Assembly (NCBI RefSeq): GCF_036689865.1
Contig: NZ_JBAHUQ010000029.1
Span: forward strand, 1 to 64,000
Direction: 5' to 3'
DNA: 64,000 bases
Source: Magnetococcus sp. PR-3
GTDB taxonomy: Bacteria > Pseudomonadota > Magnetococcia > Magnetococcales > Magnetococcaceae
Under the pieces are notes generated by a model. That model saw only the letters and a list, made by a program, of their open reading frames with translations, was not told the origin of the DNA and made no database searches. Position 1 is the stretch's first letter, and every line of letters begins with the position of its first letter. Positions 29,201 to 44,200 of this stretch are shown in pieces. A program made the translations under genes and the position numbers.

Positions 29201-32200
29201 CTGCTGCCCGCCACAGTGACGGGGGTGTTCAAGGGGGCCAATCTTGCTGGGTTGGATCTCACAGATCTGGCCTTTACAGGGATTGATTTTTCTGGTGCCA
29301 ACCTCTCTGAAGTCTCTTTGACGGGAGCTTCTTTGGATATGGCTAATCTTCGGGGGGCTGTATTGGCTGGGGTCAGTGATCTGGCGGCTGTAACCAGTCT
29401 TGAAGGGGCTCTGTACGATGCTGCGACTGACTTCTCTGGGGTGGATGATGGTGACCTGACAACCTTAAAATCTTCCATGTTGGAATCCCTTATTGGTCAG
29501 GGTGTGGGTGTGGCGATGGATGGGCCGATGTTTGCCTTTGATGGCGGGCTGAACATCCGTGGTGATGAGGTGGTGATAGACCTGAATATGCGGGTTAATT
29601 TGGCCCGTGAGGTAGGGGTTGATTTTTCACTGGGTACCGCAGATTTGGATGAAGCCGCCCAAGCGGTTTTACCAGATCTGGATATTTCAGGTCATGCCGC
29701 GGCCAACATCTATGCGTTGGCAGATGTCGATATGGGGCTGGTTATAGGCACGGCGGGTGATGGTGGTGTCTTCAGCTTGCCTACACTGGATCCTTATTTC
29801 TATGTCAACCAACTGGAAGCTGGGGCTTCGGTCGAGCTGGGCAATGTACAAGCTGATCTGGATGTAGCCGGTATCGCTGATCTCTCCATTGTTAATGGTG
29901 AAATGGCTCTCTCAGCCAAGCTAACGGCCGAGATTGAGGACCCCGACGCGGCTGATGGTGAAAACCGTATTACCACAACAGAGGTTACGGATGCTGGTGG
30001 GGTAAGCTCCTTAATTACGGTGACACCAGAGGCTGAGCTTGCAGGTATGTTCACCTTTGATGCCTCCACAGCAGGTTTTAGTCTTTCTGATTATGGTTTG
30101 ATGCAGGTGCATTTTCAGCAAGATGATCTGCTCACCTATGAGGGCAGTGACTGGAGTATCCATAGCCCAGATGTTTGGGTCGATGTACAGATCAGTGAAG
30201 ATCTAAAAGCCAAGATTCTTGATCTGCTGGGGCAAGTAGAGGATATGGTGGCTGAACTGCCACTGGATCTGTTGGATGAGGAAATTCCAGGTCTGGGCCA
30301 GAGCCTGGGACAGATCGTTGGTGGTACAGACTCTGCAGCCAGTGACATTACGGAATATCTTAAGCTGCAAGAGGCTGCTGAAGCCTACTTTACAACCTAC
30401 ACTTTCACAGGGAGTGACTTCCCCTCCGTACGTGGGTTCCTGGATGCAATTAATGATGCTTTGGCCTCTTTAACCTCTGTAGATTTCAGTCTAGATGAGA
30501 CCCTAGATTGGTCCGGTGCCAATTTGGCAGGGGTTGATTTTTCAACCATGGGCTTGGATCTGCGTGGGGTTAACTTCTCCGATGCTATCCTCAAAGGGGC
30601 GAACTTCACCGGTTTGGATCTGACAGGGGTTGATTTTTCTGGGGCAGATCTCAGTGGTGCTATTTTCCAGACCGATGGTATCGGTAAGGCCATTATCCGC
30701 TTGGCAGATTTTAGTGAAGCCATTTTAGATGATATTGACTTCAGTAGTCTGGATCTTCGTTGGGCTAATTTGAGCAATGCCAGTTTAAGTGGTGTGGACT
30801 TTAGCTCGGCAGGTTTGCTGGATGTTGAGTGGGGCCGTCCTGAGTGGCTACGTGGAGAGATCCCAGATCTGACCGGGGCACTGAGTAATATCGATATCAG
30901 TGCTATTTTTGGTAGTCAAACCGGTCGTGGGTGGAACTTGTGGGGTGAAGGTTTAGACCTCTCCTCTCTAAATTTTGACCTCAGTGGTTTTGACCTGTCC
31001 GGCCTGCGCTTTGAGGGTGTGGATTTGACCGGGCTTAAGCTGGTTGGCGCCAACCTTAGAGATGCCATTTTCAGTGCCACCGCCATATTGGATAATGCAG
31101 ATCTGAGCAATGCCTTTGCCTATGGTGTGGATTGGGGCGGGTTGGATCTGCCCAGCCTAAATGTCACCCTGGACGATTTGGTTGTTGAAGCGGATTTCAG
31201 TGAAGCTTGGGTGGGAATCAAAAAGCTGGTTGCAGGTGTTGACTTTAGCGGGTTTGATTTTAGCCATTTAGATCTTTCTGACCTTGATCTGAGCGGTATT
31301 GACTTTAGCGGGGCTATCTTTAGTGGTGTTAATTTCAAAGGCGCCAACTTCAGCGGCTCTACCTTTGATATAGATACCGATTTTTCATTCTCCGACTGGC
31401 GTGGGGTTGATCTGAGTGGCTTTACAGATCTCATCGGTCAGTTCAGAGGGGTGAATTTTTCAGGCTTAGATCTGGACGGTATTACCTTTGACGTCGGCAG
31501 TTTGGACTTTACAGGGGCTGATTTCTCCGGTGCCTTGAATCTGGGTGGCTTGTTTAGCACTCTTTCAGACTCTGTTTTACGCTTGTTTGATGGGGTCAGT
31601 TTTGAGGGGGTTGATCTCTCCACAGAGACAGCTAATAACGGTAACTTTAAGTGGGGCAGCTTCAAGGGCGTCAACTTCTCAGGTGTCGACTTTACCGGTA
31701 TTGATCTGTCTGATGTTGATCTCACGCTCTCCCTCTTTGACGGGGCTATTCTGGAGTCCACCATTTTTGATGGTGCATCGTTAAGTGGGGTGGATTTCTC
31801 GGGTGTTACAGGGGCTATTAGCAGTGCTGCTGGTGCCTTTTATGATGCCGCGACCTCACTGGCTGGTACCTTTAGCGACACTATAACCGCCACCATGAAC
31901 GAAGTAGCGGTGGAAGAGATCTTTGCCACCGGTGCCCCAGGGCCTGCTTTTGCCTTTAGTGGGGGGGTAGATTTTAGTCGTGACGAAATTGATCTGAACA
32001 TGAACCTTCAGGTCAATGTTGATAAGACCTTTAATGAGGCATTTGCCTTTAGCAGTGATGATCTACTGCCCGAAGCTTTGGCTCAAGTGGGTAGTTTGGA
32101 TATTGCTGGTGAAGCGTATGGTCGTGCCATTGTCGCCCTGGATTTTGATCTGGGCACAGTCATTGGTTTGGAGTCCACCGATGTGGGGGGGGGGATCTCT

Positions 32201-35200
32201 GTTCCACTACCTTCCAGCTACGATCCTTACTTTAAACTGAATCGTTTTGATGTCGGTGCGGCGTTGGGGGTTCAGGATATTACGGCCTCCATGGACCTGG
32301 CTAATATTGTGGGTGTCACGGTCGATAGTGCCTCGATCGGTGCCAAGGTAGCCGCCAGTGTGGGGGTTGATGATCCCGATGGCGATGGGCGCTTTTACTA
32401 CAGTGAGTTGCAGTCACTTAAAGCCGCAGATGCTGATGGGTGGATGAGCAACTTGGTCTCTGTCACCCCAGGCGCAACATTTGATGCCCAGTTTGAGGTA
32501 TCCGTTGATGTTGGGGGGAATAGTGATTTGGGTGATCTCCTGGGATCGCCCATTGTGGCACTAAAGAGTGACCAGCTGTTCAGTGTGGATGATAGTGGCA
32601 GTGTGCAGTTTAATGCCCCTGAATTCTATATGGACATTGTGCTGCTAGAAGATCATAAAACCAAACTTCTGGATATTTTGGGTGAACTAAAGAGTGCCGG
32701 GGATGGTGCCCTTAATTCTGATCTTTTGACGACCAAAATCCCTGGTTTAAACCAAAGCCTCTCCGAAATTTTTGGTGCCCAAGAGGGTGAAGATACGATT
32801 TTGCAGAAGATCTTTGATCTGCAAACCGATGCTGAGACTTACTTTAACACCACCCACCTTGCAGACAGCCCTGTAGGGGATGAGCCCAAGGCCACCATAC
32901 GTGGCTTGGCAGATGCCCTGAACACAGCCTTGACCAAGGCGGTAGCCGTACCCTTTAACCCAGCCACCACAGAGTGGGCCGGTAAAGCGTTGGCCTATAC
33001 GGAATTTAAAGGGATGTCCCTTAGACATTTCGATTTCAGTGGGGCTGACCTGACCGGGGCTGACTTTAGCGGTGCTGACCTGACCGGGGTGGATTTCTCC
33101 GGTGCTGACCTGACCGGGGCGATCTTTAGTACCACAACCGATGGAACCACGACCCGCGCCCGTATGGGGGGGGTGAACCTGCAAGGGGCGATACTGGATG
33201 GTCTTTCGCTGAGTGGCCTGGACCTACGGGAAGCCGATTTATCTCATACCGACTTATCTGGTGTCGATCTGTCTAACGCCATGGTGGTGGGTGCGCGTTT
33301 GGCCAATATTCTAACCGACGACAGTACAGATATTAGTGGCCTGCTCTACGATGCGGGTGGTGTTGATCTGTTGGGTGGTGATGCCGTGGGTACCGCGCTA
33401 CAGCTGGCAGCGGGTGCAGACCTGACGGGGTATGATCTGGCGGGCTTTAATCTGGCCGGCCTGGACCTGACCGGGGTTAATTTGACCGACGCAGATCTAA
33501 GTGGTGCCAACTTGCGGGATGTGGTGCTAACCACAGCCACCTTAGCGGGTGCCGATTTTAGTCAAGCCTTCGCCTGGGGGGTGGATTTCTCGGATAGTAC
33601 CGGGGGAGACAGTGCCACGGTGACGGACATGCTGGTGGAGGATGCCTCGACCATCGCCAGTTCGGTTGGTTTTGGCGATACACTCAAAGATTTTGCCACC
33701 AAGACAGATTTTGAGGGGTATGACTTCTCTGGTTGGGATCTATCTGAGATCGACTTCAGTGAAAAAGATTTAACCGATGCTCTGTTGCGTGGTGTGGATT
33801 TGACCGGTGCCACTCTATCCACGGCGACCTTAAGCAAGGGGAGTGACTTTAGTGGGGCAGATCTCTCCAGCCTACAGGTGCTGGATGATAGTTATGGTGT
33901 TTTGCCCACGGCTGTCTCGGGTATTTTTGCCAATGCCAACTTGGCTGGGTTGGATCTTTCAGAAATGACCTTCCTTGGGGTGGACCTGTCTGGGGCCAAC
34001 CTTTCGGATGTCGATGTAGAAGATGCTTCTTTTGATCAAGCCAATCTAAAAGGGGCGGTACTGAGTGGTGTGACTAACTTTGCCACCAGTGATGCCTTTG
34101 AAGGGGCGGTTTACGATGGTCTGACCAAATTTACGGGTACGGATGCAGACACCATCAAAGGCAAGATGGTGCAATCGGTGGTGGAGAACAGTCAGTTCAA
34201 GACCGGTGGGCCTATGATCACCTTTGCGGGTGGTCTGGATATGAGTGGTGATGAGGTGGTGGTAGACCTCAACATGCAGCTCAACTTAGCCCAAGAGATG
34301 GCACTGGACTTTAGTCTTGGTGTCGCGGACCTCCCCGATGAAGCCGCAGCTTTGGTCCCAGACTTCTCCCTGTCTGGTACTGCCAATACCATGGCTTATG
34401 CCATTGCCGATGTGGATATCGGTATGGTGTTGGGTACCAAGGATGTGGGGGGTGTCTTTTCGTTACCAGACCCTTCAACCGCAGACCCGTTCTTTTTTGT
34501 AAATCGTTTGGAAGCTGGTGCAGAGCTGGAGTTGGGTAATCTGTATGCCAGTGTCGATGTGGCAGGTCTGGCTGAGATTGAGGTGGTGGATAGCTACTTG
34601 GATCTCTCGGCCAAAGTTAATCTGGAAGTAGATGATCCGGATGACAGTGATGGCGAAAATCGCATTCTTAAAAGTGAGTTGGATGCGGTGGATGACTTTG
34701 CCGACCTGGTAACCATTACCCCTGTGGGTAAATTGGATGCTGAGTTTGTATTGAATGCCAAAGGGGATGGTTTTGATCTCAGTGACTTTGGTAACCCGAC
34801 CCTACGTTTGCAGTCTGAGCAACTGTTTGCCTACAACGATGTCGATCTACGTTGGGAGACAACCTCGCCAGACCTCTACATGGATGTACAGGTTACTGAA
34901 ACACTGAAAGACAGTATTTTAAGCCTGCTTAATACCATCGACTCCACCGGAAATGGCTGGTTAGGTTTTGATCTGCTGAACGGTGATATTCCAGGTTTGG
35001 ATAAGAGTATCAATGAGCTGTTGACCATTGATAGTGACTTGAGCGATGGCGAGACCATTGATGTCTTTGCCCTTGAAGCCGCAGCAACAACCTATTTTGC
35101 CGACTTTGATTTCAGCACAACCTTCCCAACACTACGGGGTATGGTGAATGCGCTAAAAGCGGCTTTGATGGAAAAACTAAACCTGCCTTTTGATGGCAGT

Positions 35201-38200
35201 ACGGTGGATTGGGCTTTCGCCAAGCTTTCTGGAACCGATTTCAGCTCAGTTTCTGATCTGCGTAACTTTATCTTCCGTGGTGCTCAGTTAGATGGGGCAA
35301 CATTTGATGGGTTGGATCTCTCTGGCATCAATTTCCGGGATGCCATCCTGGACGGTGCCAGCTTCAATGGGAGTTCAATCTTACGTTTGGCTGATTTTAG
35401 TGGCGCCAGTTTGCTGAACATTGACTGGACGGGTATTGATCTCACAGGGGTTAATTTCTCAGGTGTTAATCTGCAAGGTGCCGATCTGAGTGGGTTGAAT
35501 CTGGCTGGGGTAAACTTCCGAGGGGCCAATCTTCGGGGTGTGGATTTAAGTGATACCAACCTTCGGGGTGTGGACTTTAGCGGGGCGGATCTTAGAGGGG
35601 CTGACTTAAGTAAAGCTTTGGCTGTGGATGTTACCTGGTCAGATATTGACTTTGGCAGCTTTACGAACAGTGATGGAACCACGACCGAGACCGTACTGAC
35701 AGGGCTTGTCACCGACCGAGCGCTCAAGAGCATGTTTGGTTCGACATTGACCGCCGATGTTAAACGTCTGCTCACCGGGCAGATGGCGGGCTACTTAACC
35801 CTGGATGGCTATACCTGGGATGGTTTTGATCTCTCTGATTTAGATCTGAGCAACATTGATTTTGATAATCTCTCTCTGCAAGGGGCCAACCTACGGGGTG
35901 TGAGCTTTGCCAATGCTTCATTTGATACGGTTGATTTGACCGGGGCTTTTGCCTATGAAGTGGATTGGAGTGACATTACAGATGGTCTGAATGTCGCTAT
36001 TGATGGGAGCAACCACAGTACCATCACAGCCACAGGTTTGGCTTATCTGTTGGATGGTACCAGCAGTGGTAGCAGCTGGCTGAGTGCTGATGGTGCGAAG
36101 TTCTCTGTTATGAGTGGGATCGCAGACTGGAGTGGATTTAACTTCCATGGTTGGGATTTAACCGGTGTCGATTTTGGCGCTCTTGGGGATATCGATTTTT
36201 CAGGGGTGGACTTTGGCTTTACCACGTTGGTCGATGTCGCCTTTGGCAATGCAACGTTTGATGGCGATACCCGCTGGACTGGCTCAACCTGGAAAGGGGC
36301 CTCCTTCGGAGCCTCTGCGCTGTTGGATGGTCTTTTTGGTCAGGTCAACTTCTCTGGGTTTGATTTCAGTGGTACCAGTGGTCTGGACTTTACCGATATC
36401 ACCAAGTGGGATTTTGACCTCAACAGTTTGCTCGACTTCTCAGGCGCCAAGTTTGATGGGGCCACCAGTATTGAAAAGCTGTTGGCTGGTCTCTATCTCA
36501 AGCACAGTGACTTAAGCCCCTCCGCGACTCAGAACCTGAATTTTGGCTGGGCAGATTTTGGTAGCCTAGATATCTCAGGGATCTTTGATGGTTCATCCCT
36601 GTCGTCCTGGCTGACCGACTTAGGCTTTGAACATGACGACAGTGGTACCCATAGCTTTGGCGACCTGTTCAAAATGGGCTCCTTTAAAGGGGTGGATCTT
36701 TCAGATTTTGAACTGCCAGATTTCAGTTTTGATTTCAGCAGTGTCGATCTGAGCTTTGGTTCTTTCTTTGATGACAGTGATGATAGCAGCAGTGCAACTT
36801 TCACCTTTGATGGTGCAAATCTGCGTGGTTTGGATCTGTCAGGCATTGCTGATGTTGATGTGGTCTCTGCAGCCAGTGCGTTCTACGATGCTCTAACAAG
36901 CTTTAGTGTGGAAGATGAAGGTACATTGACCTTTGCCGCCAATATGGATGAGGCGGTCTTGGATGATGTCTTTGCTGATTTGGATGGTCCTGAGTTTGCC
37001 CTGACCCCTTCCTTTGATACGGCTGACTCTGAGGTCACGCTGGGTTTCAATGTTGCCATTAACATTGACCGTTCCGCGCTATACGACTTTGATTTTGGCC
37101 TCTCTGATCTGGCGGGTGAAGCGGCCTCTTCCATTGCAAACCTACAGGTTACTGGTTCAGCTTTGGGTCGCTTTGTCTTTGCCTTGGATCTGGATGCCGG
37201 TGTGGCGGTAACCACCCGTAGTGAAGATACTGGTTTTGCGGGACCTCTACCTGTTCCTTCCGATGCTGAACTCTTTTTCAGGCTCAACCGTTTTGATACA
37301 GGTGCCGCCCTGGATGTGATGGGGCTGAATGTGGAGGCCTCTCTGTTGGGGGATCTGGCCACTGCAGAGATCGCGGATGGGAGCTCCTTCTCGGCTAAGG
37401 TTGCCGCTTCTATTGCGATGGAAGATCCCGACAATGAAGATGGGAAGGGACGCATAACGGTTGCGGATCTTGAGGGAGAAACGGTTACTGATTATATCAC
37501 CTTTACCCCTGCCGTTGCTTTTGAAGGAAGCTTGCTGTTTGATGCCAGCGCCGGTGGCTTCAACGTCAGCGCTTGGGGTAATCCCACCCTAACCATTACT
37601 TCGGAAATTGTGGAAGGGGATCTGGCGGTCTCCTACCTGTTTGATGTCAGTATTGATAATGCCACGGTTAAATCCAAGCTGGAGGATATTTTCCAGACAG
37701 CTGCGGATGTCGGGGCTTCTATTGATGATCTGGGTATTCTCAATACCAATCTTCCTTTTGTAGATACGACCCTCTCTGACCTATTGGCCAGTGATGATGG
37801 CCGTACATTGGGGGATTACTTTAGCTTCCAGCACACCAGTTCGGATGGTACAGAAAGCGATGTACTGACCGATTATTATGCCTCATCCGGTACGCACACC
37901 TATTCTGGTCTGATCCAGTGGTTACGCGACTACCTAGGGGCCACGGGTGAATATTCTGATCTGACACCTCTTTTCCCCGATACCTACGGTTCGACTACCG
38001 TTGGTCCTTTCCAGGTCAGTGGTGGCTTGGACTTTAACAATACGGAACAACAGTTGGTGGAGGTGGATGCCACAGGCGGCACCTTTACCCTGACCTTTGA
38101 TGGATCTGAGACTTCTGCCCTTGATTACAATGCAGATATCAGTGTTGTCGAAGCGGCTATCCAGTCAATCTTGGGGGCTGGTGAAGAGGTTGCTGTAACC

Positions 38201-41200
38201 GGTAGTGCCGGCTATTACATGGTCTCATTCATGGGGTCTTTGCGGGGGACCGATGTCTCCATGATGACCAGCACAACGACAAGCCTTACAGGTGGTGCTT
38301 CGACAGCAAGCATTGCAGCACAAAAAGAGCTGCGCCTGGATCTGGCCATGAATCTGGATAAGCTCTTTGAGCTACCCTTTGTCATGGATGATTCTCTGGA
38401 CTCTCTGGGGCTTGGTTTTGATGCCAGTGGCAACATGCAGTTGGATGCTGACCTGGGTATCGACCTTAGTTTTGGTTTGAGTTTTGATGATCTGAGCAGT
38501 ATCTCCCTGGGTGATGATGATGTGTTTGTCCAGGTTCATGAGATGGATGCCAGTGTTGAAGCTTCTATGACTGGCTTTAACGCTGGGGTCTCGGTGGGGG
38601 TCTTGGAAGGTAAGATCGATGACGGTTCCATCGTCTTTGCCGCCAATGCTTCCATGGATCTGAACCCTGATGAAGATACCAGCCATAATGCGCGTCGGGT
38701 GACCCTGGCGGATATCAATGCGGCGAGCTCAGTAAAAGACCTTATTGATGCCTCTGCAACGGTCTATGCCAATGCTGATCTGCCTATCCAGGTTAACCTG
38801 TTTGGGGCGGATACCTCAGCCTTGACCGGTGGGCAACCAAGGATCACTGTTGACTGGGGGTCTGTTGGCGCACCGATCTCTATTGAAAACATCACCACAA
38901 CTACACCAACCATTACAAAGTCCAACTTTACGGATCTGGCCAGTTTCTCTTCCATGACCCCGGCACAGATCGTCAATATGATGAAAAAGGTTGGAGATTT
39001 CCTCAGCCAGTTCAGGGATTCTGAGCTATTTGAAATTGGGGTGCCCTTCACCGATGTGGAGTTGGGAGATGTCTTTGACTTTACCTATGGCTTTGTTCAG
39101 ACACTGGATGAAAATCTTTCCGGTATCCTGGCCATGGACATTACGGCGGGTCAGAGTATCTCACCAGTCTTAACCGATGATGTGGCCTTTGACCTCGTGC
39201 TGCGTCGGGCTGGAGAGATGCAGCCTGAGATCTTCACCATCTATATTTTGGCTTCCGAAACCACCAGCTTTACCTCAATTGATGAGCTGGCCGAACTGAT
39301 TAACCAGAAGGTTGCAGAGGTTGGTGGTGGTGCGCTGTTGGTACAGAGCGATCTGCCCAGTTGGGTCAGTCAGAGCGATGAGGTTACAGAAAGCCTTGAT
39401 GCAGAGGTCGGTGCCAGTGCCACGGTGGATGAAACCACCATTGGTGGTGAAGCATATGCCACACAACAGGTTCTGAACCTGGGTATTGCTACGGGCACAT
39501 TAACCTTTAAGCTGGATGGTAAAACGGATCAGGCCATAACCATTGCAGCCAGTGACACGGATGATGAGATCAAGGACAACATCAAAGGTGCCTTGACTGA
39601 TCTAATCTTTGACAATTTGCTGTTTACTGATGATATCGCCTCGGCCAAAGCCAACTTTGAGGTCGCGGGTAGCCGGGATGAAGGTTTCCGTATCAGTTAT
39701 GCCGGAGGGTTGGCTGGTAAAGATTACAGTGGCGTGAATATCACCTTTAGTGCCAATGCACCTGAAGGGATTATTTCTGCCATTCAAGATGGTGCCTCTG
39801 GTGTTGGTGAAGAGCAGATCCTTAGTATTGCGGGCGCTAAGAGTGGTCGTTTTTCTTTGACCTATGGTACCCAGACAACGGATCCCATCCGTTTCTTGCT
39901 CAACGATATTACCAACTCCCCCAAGCAGATTCAGCAAGCGTTAGAGAAGCTCTCCAGTATTGGAGCCGGTAATGTCCAAGTCTCATTCCTCAACAGTTAT
40001 GTGAATGAGACAACAGGTAAGACCATTACCACACCAGGTACGGCGCCTAAATACAAAATTGAATTTATTGGTGATCTGGCGGGTACCAATGTATCGGAGT
40101 TGAAGGTCAATACCGGTGCAATCAAGTGGGGTACAACGGTGCCCAGTGGCCGTATCCAAGGCTTTGAAGTTGATACTGTAGCAGGCACTGGGGTTAATGA
40201 TACGCCTGAGAAACAGAGTGTGGAGGTCTATGTAGAGGCAGGGCAATCCGCCAGCTTTGATCTGGATATTGTGTGGAATGGACAGACCTATAGCACAGCC
40301 TCCATTGATCATGACGCCACCGCCACAGAGATGCGTGAAGCCATTGAGGCGGCCAGTAACGGTAGTGGAACCCTAGGAGCTGTTACGGACAGTGGCGAAA
40401 CGGCGGATATTAAGGTAACCACCGGTGGGGATGGTTTCTGGAATATTACATTTGATGGTGCCTTAGCTGGTGTTGATATCGATCTGATGAGTGGTACCTG
40501 GACAGGTGTTGACGCCCCGGATGTTAGCCTAAATACCAGCACTGTTGGTGGGTACACCAGTGAGGTGCTAGAGGTTGTCTTTGGCTCAGGTTCAGGTCAG
40601 TTCAAGCTACAGCTTGGTAGTAATGGTACCGTTTCTGAGACTTTATCTGCGACGGCAACACCGGAAGAGATACAACAAATTCTGGAGGATATGACCGGAA
40701 TTGGTGATGGGAATGTTGAAGTATCTGGCTATGAAGGCAACTGGACCATCAGCTTTACCGGGGATCTTGCGGGTCAGAATATCGATACCCTCAACTTCCT
40801 GCCCATTCAAAGTGTTGCTTTTGATGCGTCAACCCAAGACAGCTTTAAAGTAAAATTTGCTGGTAGTGAAACGGCCTTTGCTGATCTTAGCTCCGTGGAT
40901 ATTTCTGGTAAGAGTGATTCTGAAATTCGCCTGTTACTGCAAGAGGCGATTGAAGGGCTGGATGATGGGTTGGATTGGACCAACGTTGGGGTGCTTGCTG
41001 CAGATACCGATGAAGGCGAAGCTCAAAAATGGGAGATCGTGTTTGTTGGTGATCTGGCGGGTAAGACCATGGAGGCTCTCTCCTTTGAGTTTACCAAAGG
41101 GTCCACCACCAACAGTGTTGAGGCTGAAGCGGTCGTTAGTAGTCTGATCCAGATTGTAGCAACAGAAAAAACCACCAGCAGTGGTGTGACCAGCGGTATT

Positions 41201-44200
41201 TTGCAGATTAAACCGACGGATGTAGATGACTTTGTGGGTATGGCCATGACACCAGGGGCGGGTGTTGCGGTGGATGTTCTCACCTATGGTTCCCCTGCAG
41301 GTGATACAGCCATGCAGCGGCTGTTTGTGGTGGATGCCGGTATCCATAGCGGCGAAACGTCACAGTACAAGCTCCAATTTGAAGATAATGATGGCAACAG
41401 TCACGAGACCGCTGCCATTGATTGGGATGCCACAGCCAGTGAGGTGGAATCCGCACTGAACAGTGCTCTAAGCGGTGTGGGTACGGTTACGGTGGCGGAT
41501 ACCGATACGGAAGAGGTCAATATTTCACCCTCTACCATCGCCTTTGATATCACCTTTGGTGGTGACCTGGGCAACCTGTCCATCAACACCCTCTCTGCAA
41601 CCTTTGAGGATCTACGTTCCAAACCGGGTGCTATGGCTGATGCCTATACCCTGCGCCATGGGGCCGCAGCAACGGATATTGCTGATGCGGTCAATGAGGT
41701 ACAGCGTGTTTGGTTTGATGATGTTGTTGGGGGTGGGTTTGGTATCTCGGTCTATTACGGTGGTACCTACTATAATCCTGAGCAGGCCTGGACATGGGGT
41801 GACTCAATTGAGGAGATGGAGAGCGAGCTGGAAAGCTCTCTGGCAGAGGCTTTTGGGGGTCTGAGTGCCGATGAGGTCAGCGAATTGTTGACCTTTACTG
41901 AGGTACCTGATGGCGGTGGCTCTATAGATATTGAATTTGGTGGTGTCTTGGCTGGTACCGATATGGAAACGGTACTGGTCACCGATACTTGGCTGACGGG
42001 CGAGACCCATTCAACCTCTTATGCTGATCCTTCGGTACTGGGCTTTGCAGCGGGTGGTCAGGATGCCTATGCCATTACAGGTCCTAAATTCAACACCATG
42101 GATAAGTTTGCCGAGGTGTTTGCCGACGCCATTAATGATCTGCTCCCCGATGGTGAGAGTTATGATCTGGCGGCTCGGTTTGACGCCACCAATATGGACT
42201 TCCTGTTTGATATCAAAATTGAGCCTGAGCTTCCAGAGATGGAAGAGGATATTGATCTGGGCTTTGAATCGGACATTATTTCACTGGATGCCGATGGTAA
42301 ATTTGTTATCACTCCAGGGATCACTTTTGAAACCACCATCGGGATCGATTTTGATCGTCCGGATGATTTCAATCTGAACAGTGCCGGTGTGGCCCGAGCC
42401 GCAGTCAATGGTGGTGACTTTACAGACAGTGCGGATGGTCCGCCCGCCATGTTCTTGGAAGATCCATCACAACCCTTTGATGATTTTACCGACCCGGACG
42501 CTACCCCAGCAGATAATGAGACCAACTTAACGGTGGATGGTAACTTTACCATCACCTTTAATGATCAAGAGAGCTATGACGTTACGGTCTCTGCGGCAGC
42601 TCAGGTGGATAACAACAGCTACACGGACCTGATGGATGACATTCAGGACGCGTTGAATGGTGTCAGTGTAAAGGCCAATGGTCTGCTGGCTTCAGGTGGC
42701 TTTAGTAACCTGGGTGAGGCGGTAAAGATCAATTGGGACACTACAGCTGAACAGCAGAGCTTCCAGTTTGAATCCCGTACCTCCCTCTCCACCATGGGGG
42801 TTACCATTAGTAGCTCTGATCCTATGGCAACTGAGCTGTTGATGGTAACGGGTAGTGCGGATAGTTATGCCGAACGTGGGTTCCCTGAAACTGGCAAAGT
42901 CTATAGTGATTTTTCAGATACCTCCAGCAGTGTCGCAGGCATCGCTTTTGATCTGATTGTGGATGGGGACAGTGACAACCCCTTTACCATCGCTGTGGAT
43001 GCTGGGGATATCTCAGGTAACAGTTCTATTGATGATTTGATCTCAGACATCCAAGCGGCAATGGATGCCGAAACCAGCCATGATTGGTTAACCAAGAAGG
43101 GGTTGGGCTCTCTTGGTGATGTGGTCAAAATTGTTCAAGACAATGACTACCTGACCTTTGAGGTCAGTGGTGGTATGGCGAGCAACCTGGAGCTGCGTGC
43201 TCAAGATAGTGACCCGATCATCAACCAGTTGGGCTTCTTGAATGGAAGCCTTGCCAAGACCACAGGGGTCTCTTTGTTCCTGCAGGATGCCTTCCTTGGT
43301 GGCAACATGGTGGTGGGGATTCAGGACTTTGAAGCCACAGGCACCATTGGTGAAATGTTGGAAGCTTCCATGGGTGAAATGGAGGCGGTGTTTGATGCTG
43401 GGGTGAGTGCTCAGCTTAAGAATGGTAGTGGTTCAGAGCCAGGTAGTCGTGTCTACATTAGCGATCTACTACAAGCGGCCAAAGATCAGAGTGGCCAGCT
43501 TGGCCTGTTGGGGGATATCACCGTTGATAGTGCGGGTGGCTCCACGGTGGGACATGCTGGACCATTAGATACGCTGGGTAGTGGCGTGATGGAACGGGAT
43601 CTCGGTATTCGTATGACCGTGACCGAAGCCTCCCCAGCCTCTGGAGCAGAAGCGGTTGAGCATGAGATTGATGTAACCCTGCGTACCAGTGATACCATCG
43701 GTAATAGCTCGGTGGCGGATCTGGCCAGTGATCTGAACAGTGCCATCACAACCGCACTGAGTGAAGCAGGCATTACGGATTTCAGCAGCCATACCTTTAT
43801 CTCTACTGGTAACCCCTATGCGGATGATGGTTCGGTGGACAGCAGCACCACCGCCTTGAAGTTCCATGCACCAAGTTCTTATCTGCTGGATATTACTGGT
43901 CGTGCTCTGATCAGTGATTTTATCACCTCTTTGGAATTTACAGACTCAACCTACACCGAAGGCACAGCGCCTGTTGCCCGCTTGTTGATCGATGATATCA
44001 GCGCCCAAGCAGGGGACTTGAACCTGTTCCCTGCGGATGCGGCGCCGACCATTGAGATTACCGTTCCGGTCCTTGATGTCTTTAAGGGGGAGATCAACCT
44101 TAAAGATGCCATTGATGTTCAGATCATTGGTTTGGATGCGCTCTCCGGCTTTAAGAACCTCTCCTGGTCGTCCATTATCGATGGCATTAAAATGGTCACC

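Larger units (their letters stand above)
25700..36860 (+). repeat. 4.69-kb super-repeat of alternating units
   Basis: Two unit types alternate A-B-A-B-A. A units carry FPSVRGFL-type motifs, whose codons start at 25730, 30416 and 35120. B units carry AEAYF-TT motifs at 28148 and 32831. Same-type spacing is 4686 and 4704 bases for A and 4683 for B. This points to duplication of a 1562-codon two-unit block, now diverged. Each unit joins a beta-rich segment, an acidic EF-hand-like loop, an IPG-L-QSL helix and a pentapeptide block. Confidence 0.85.
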
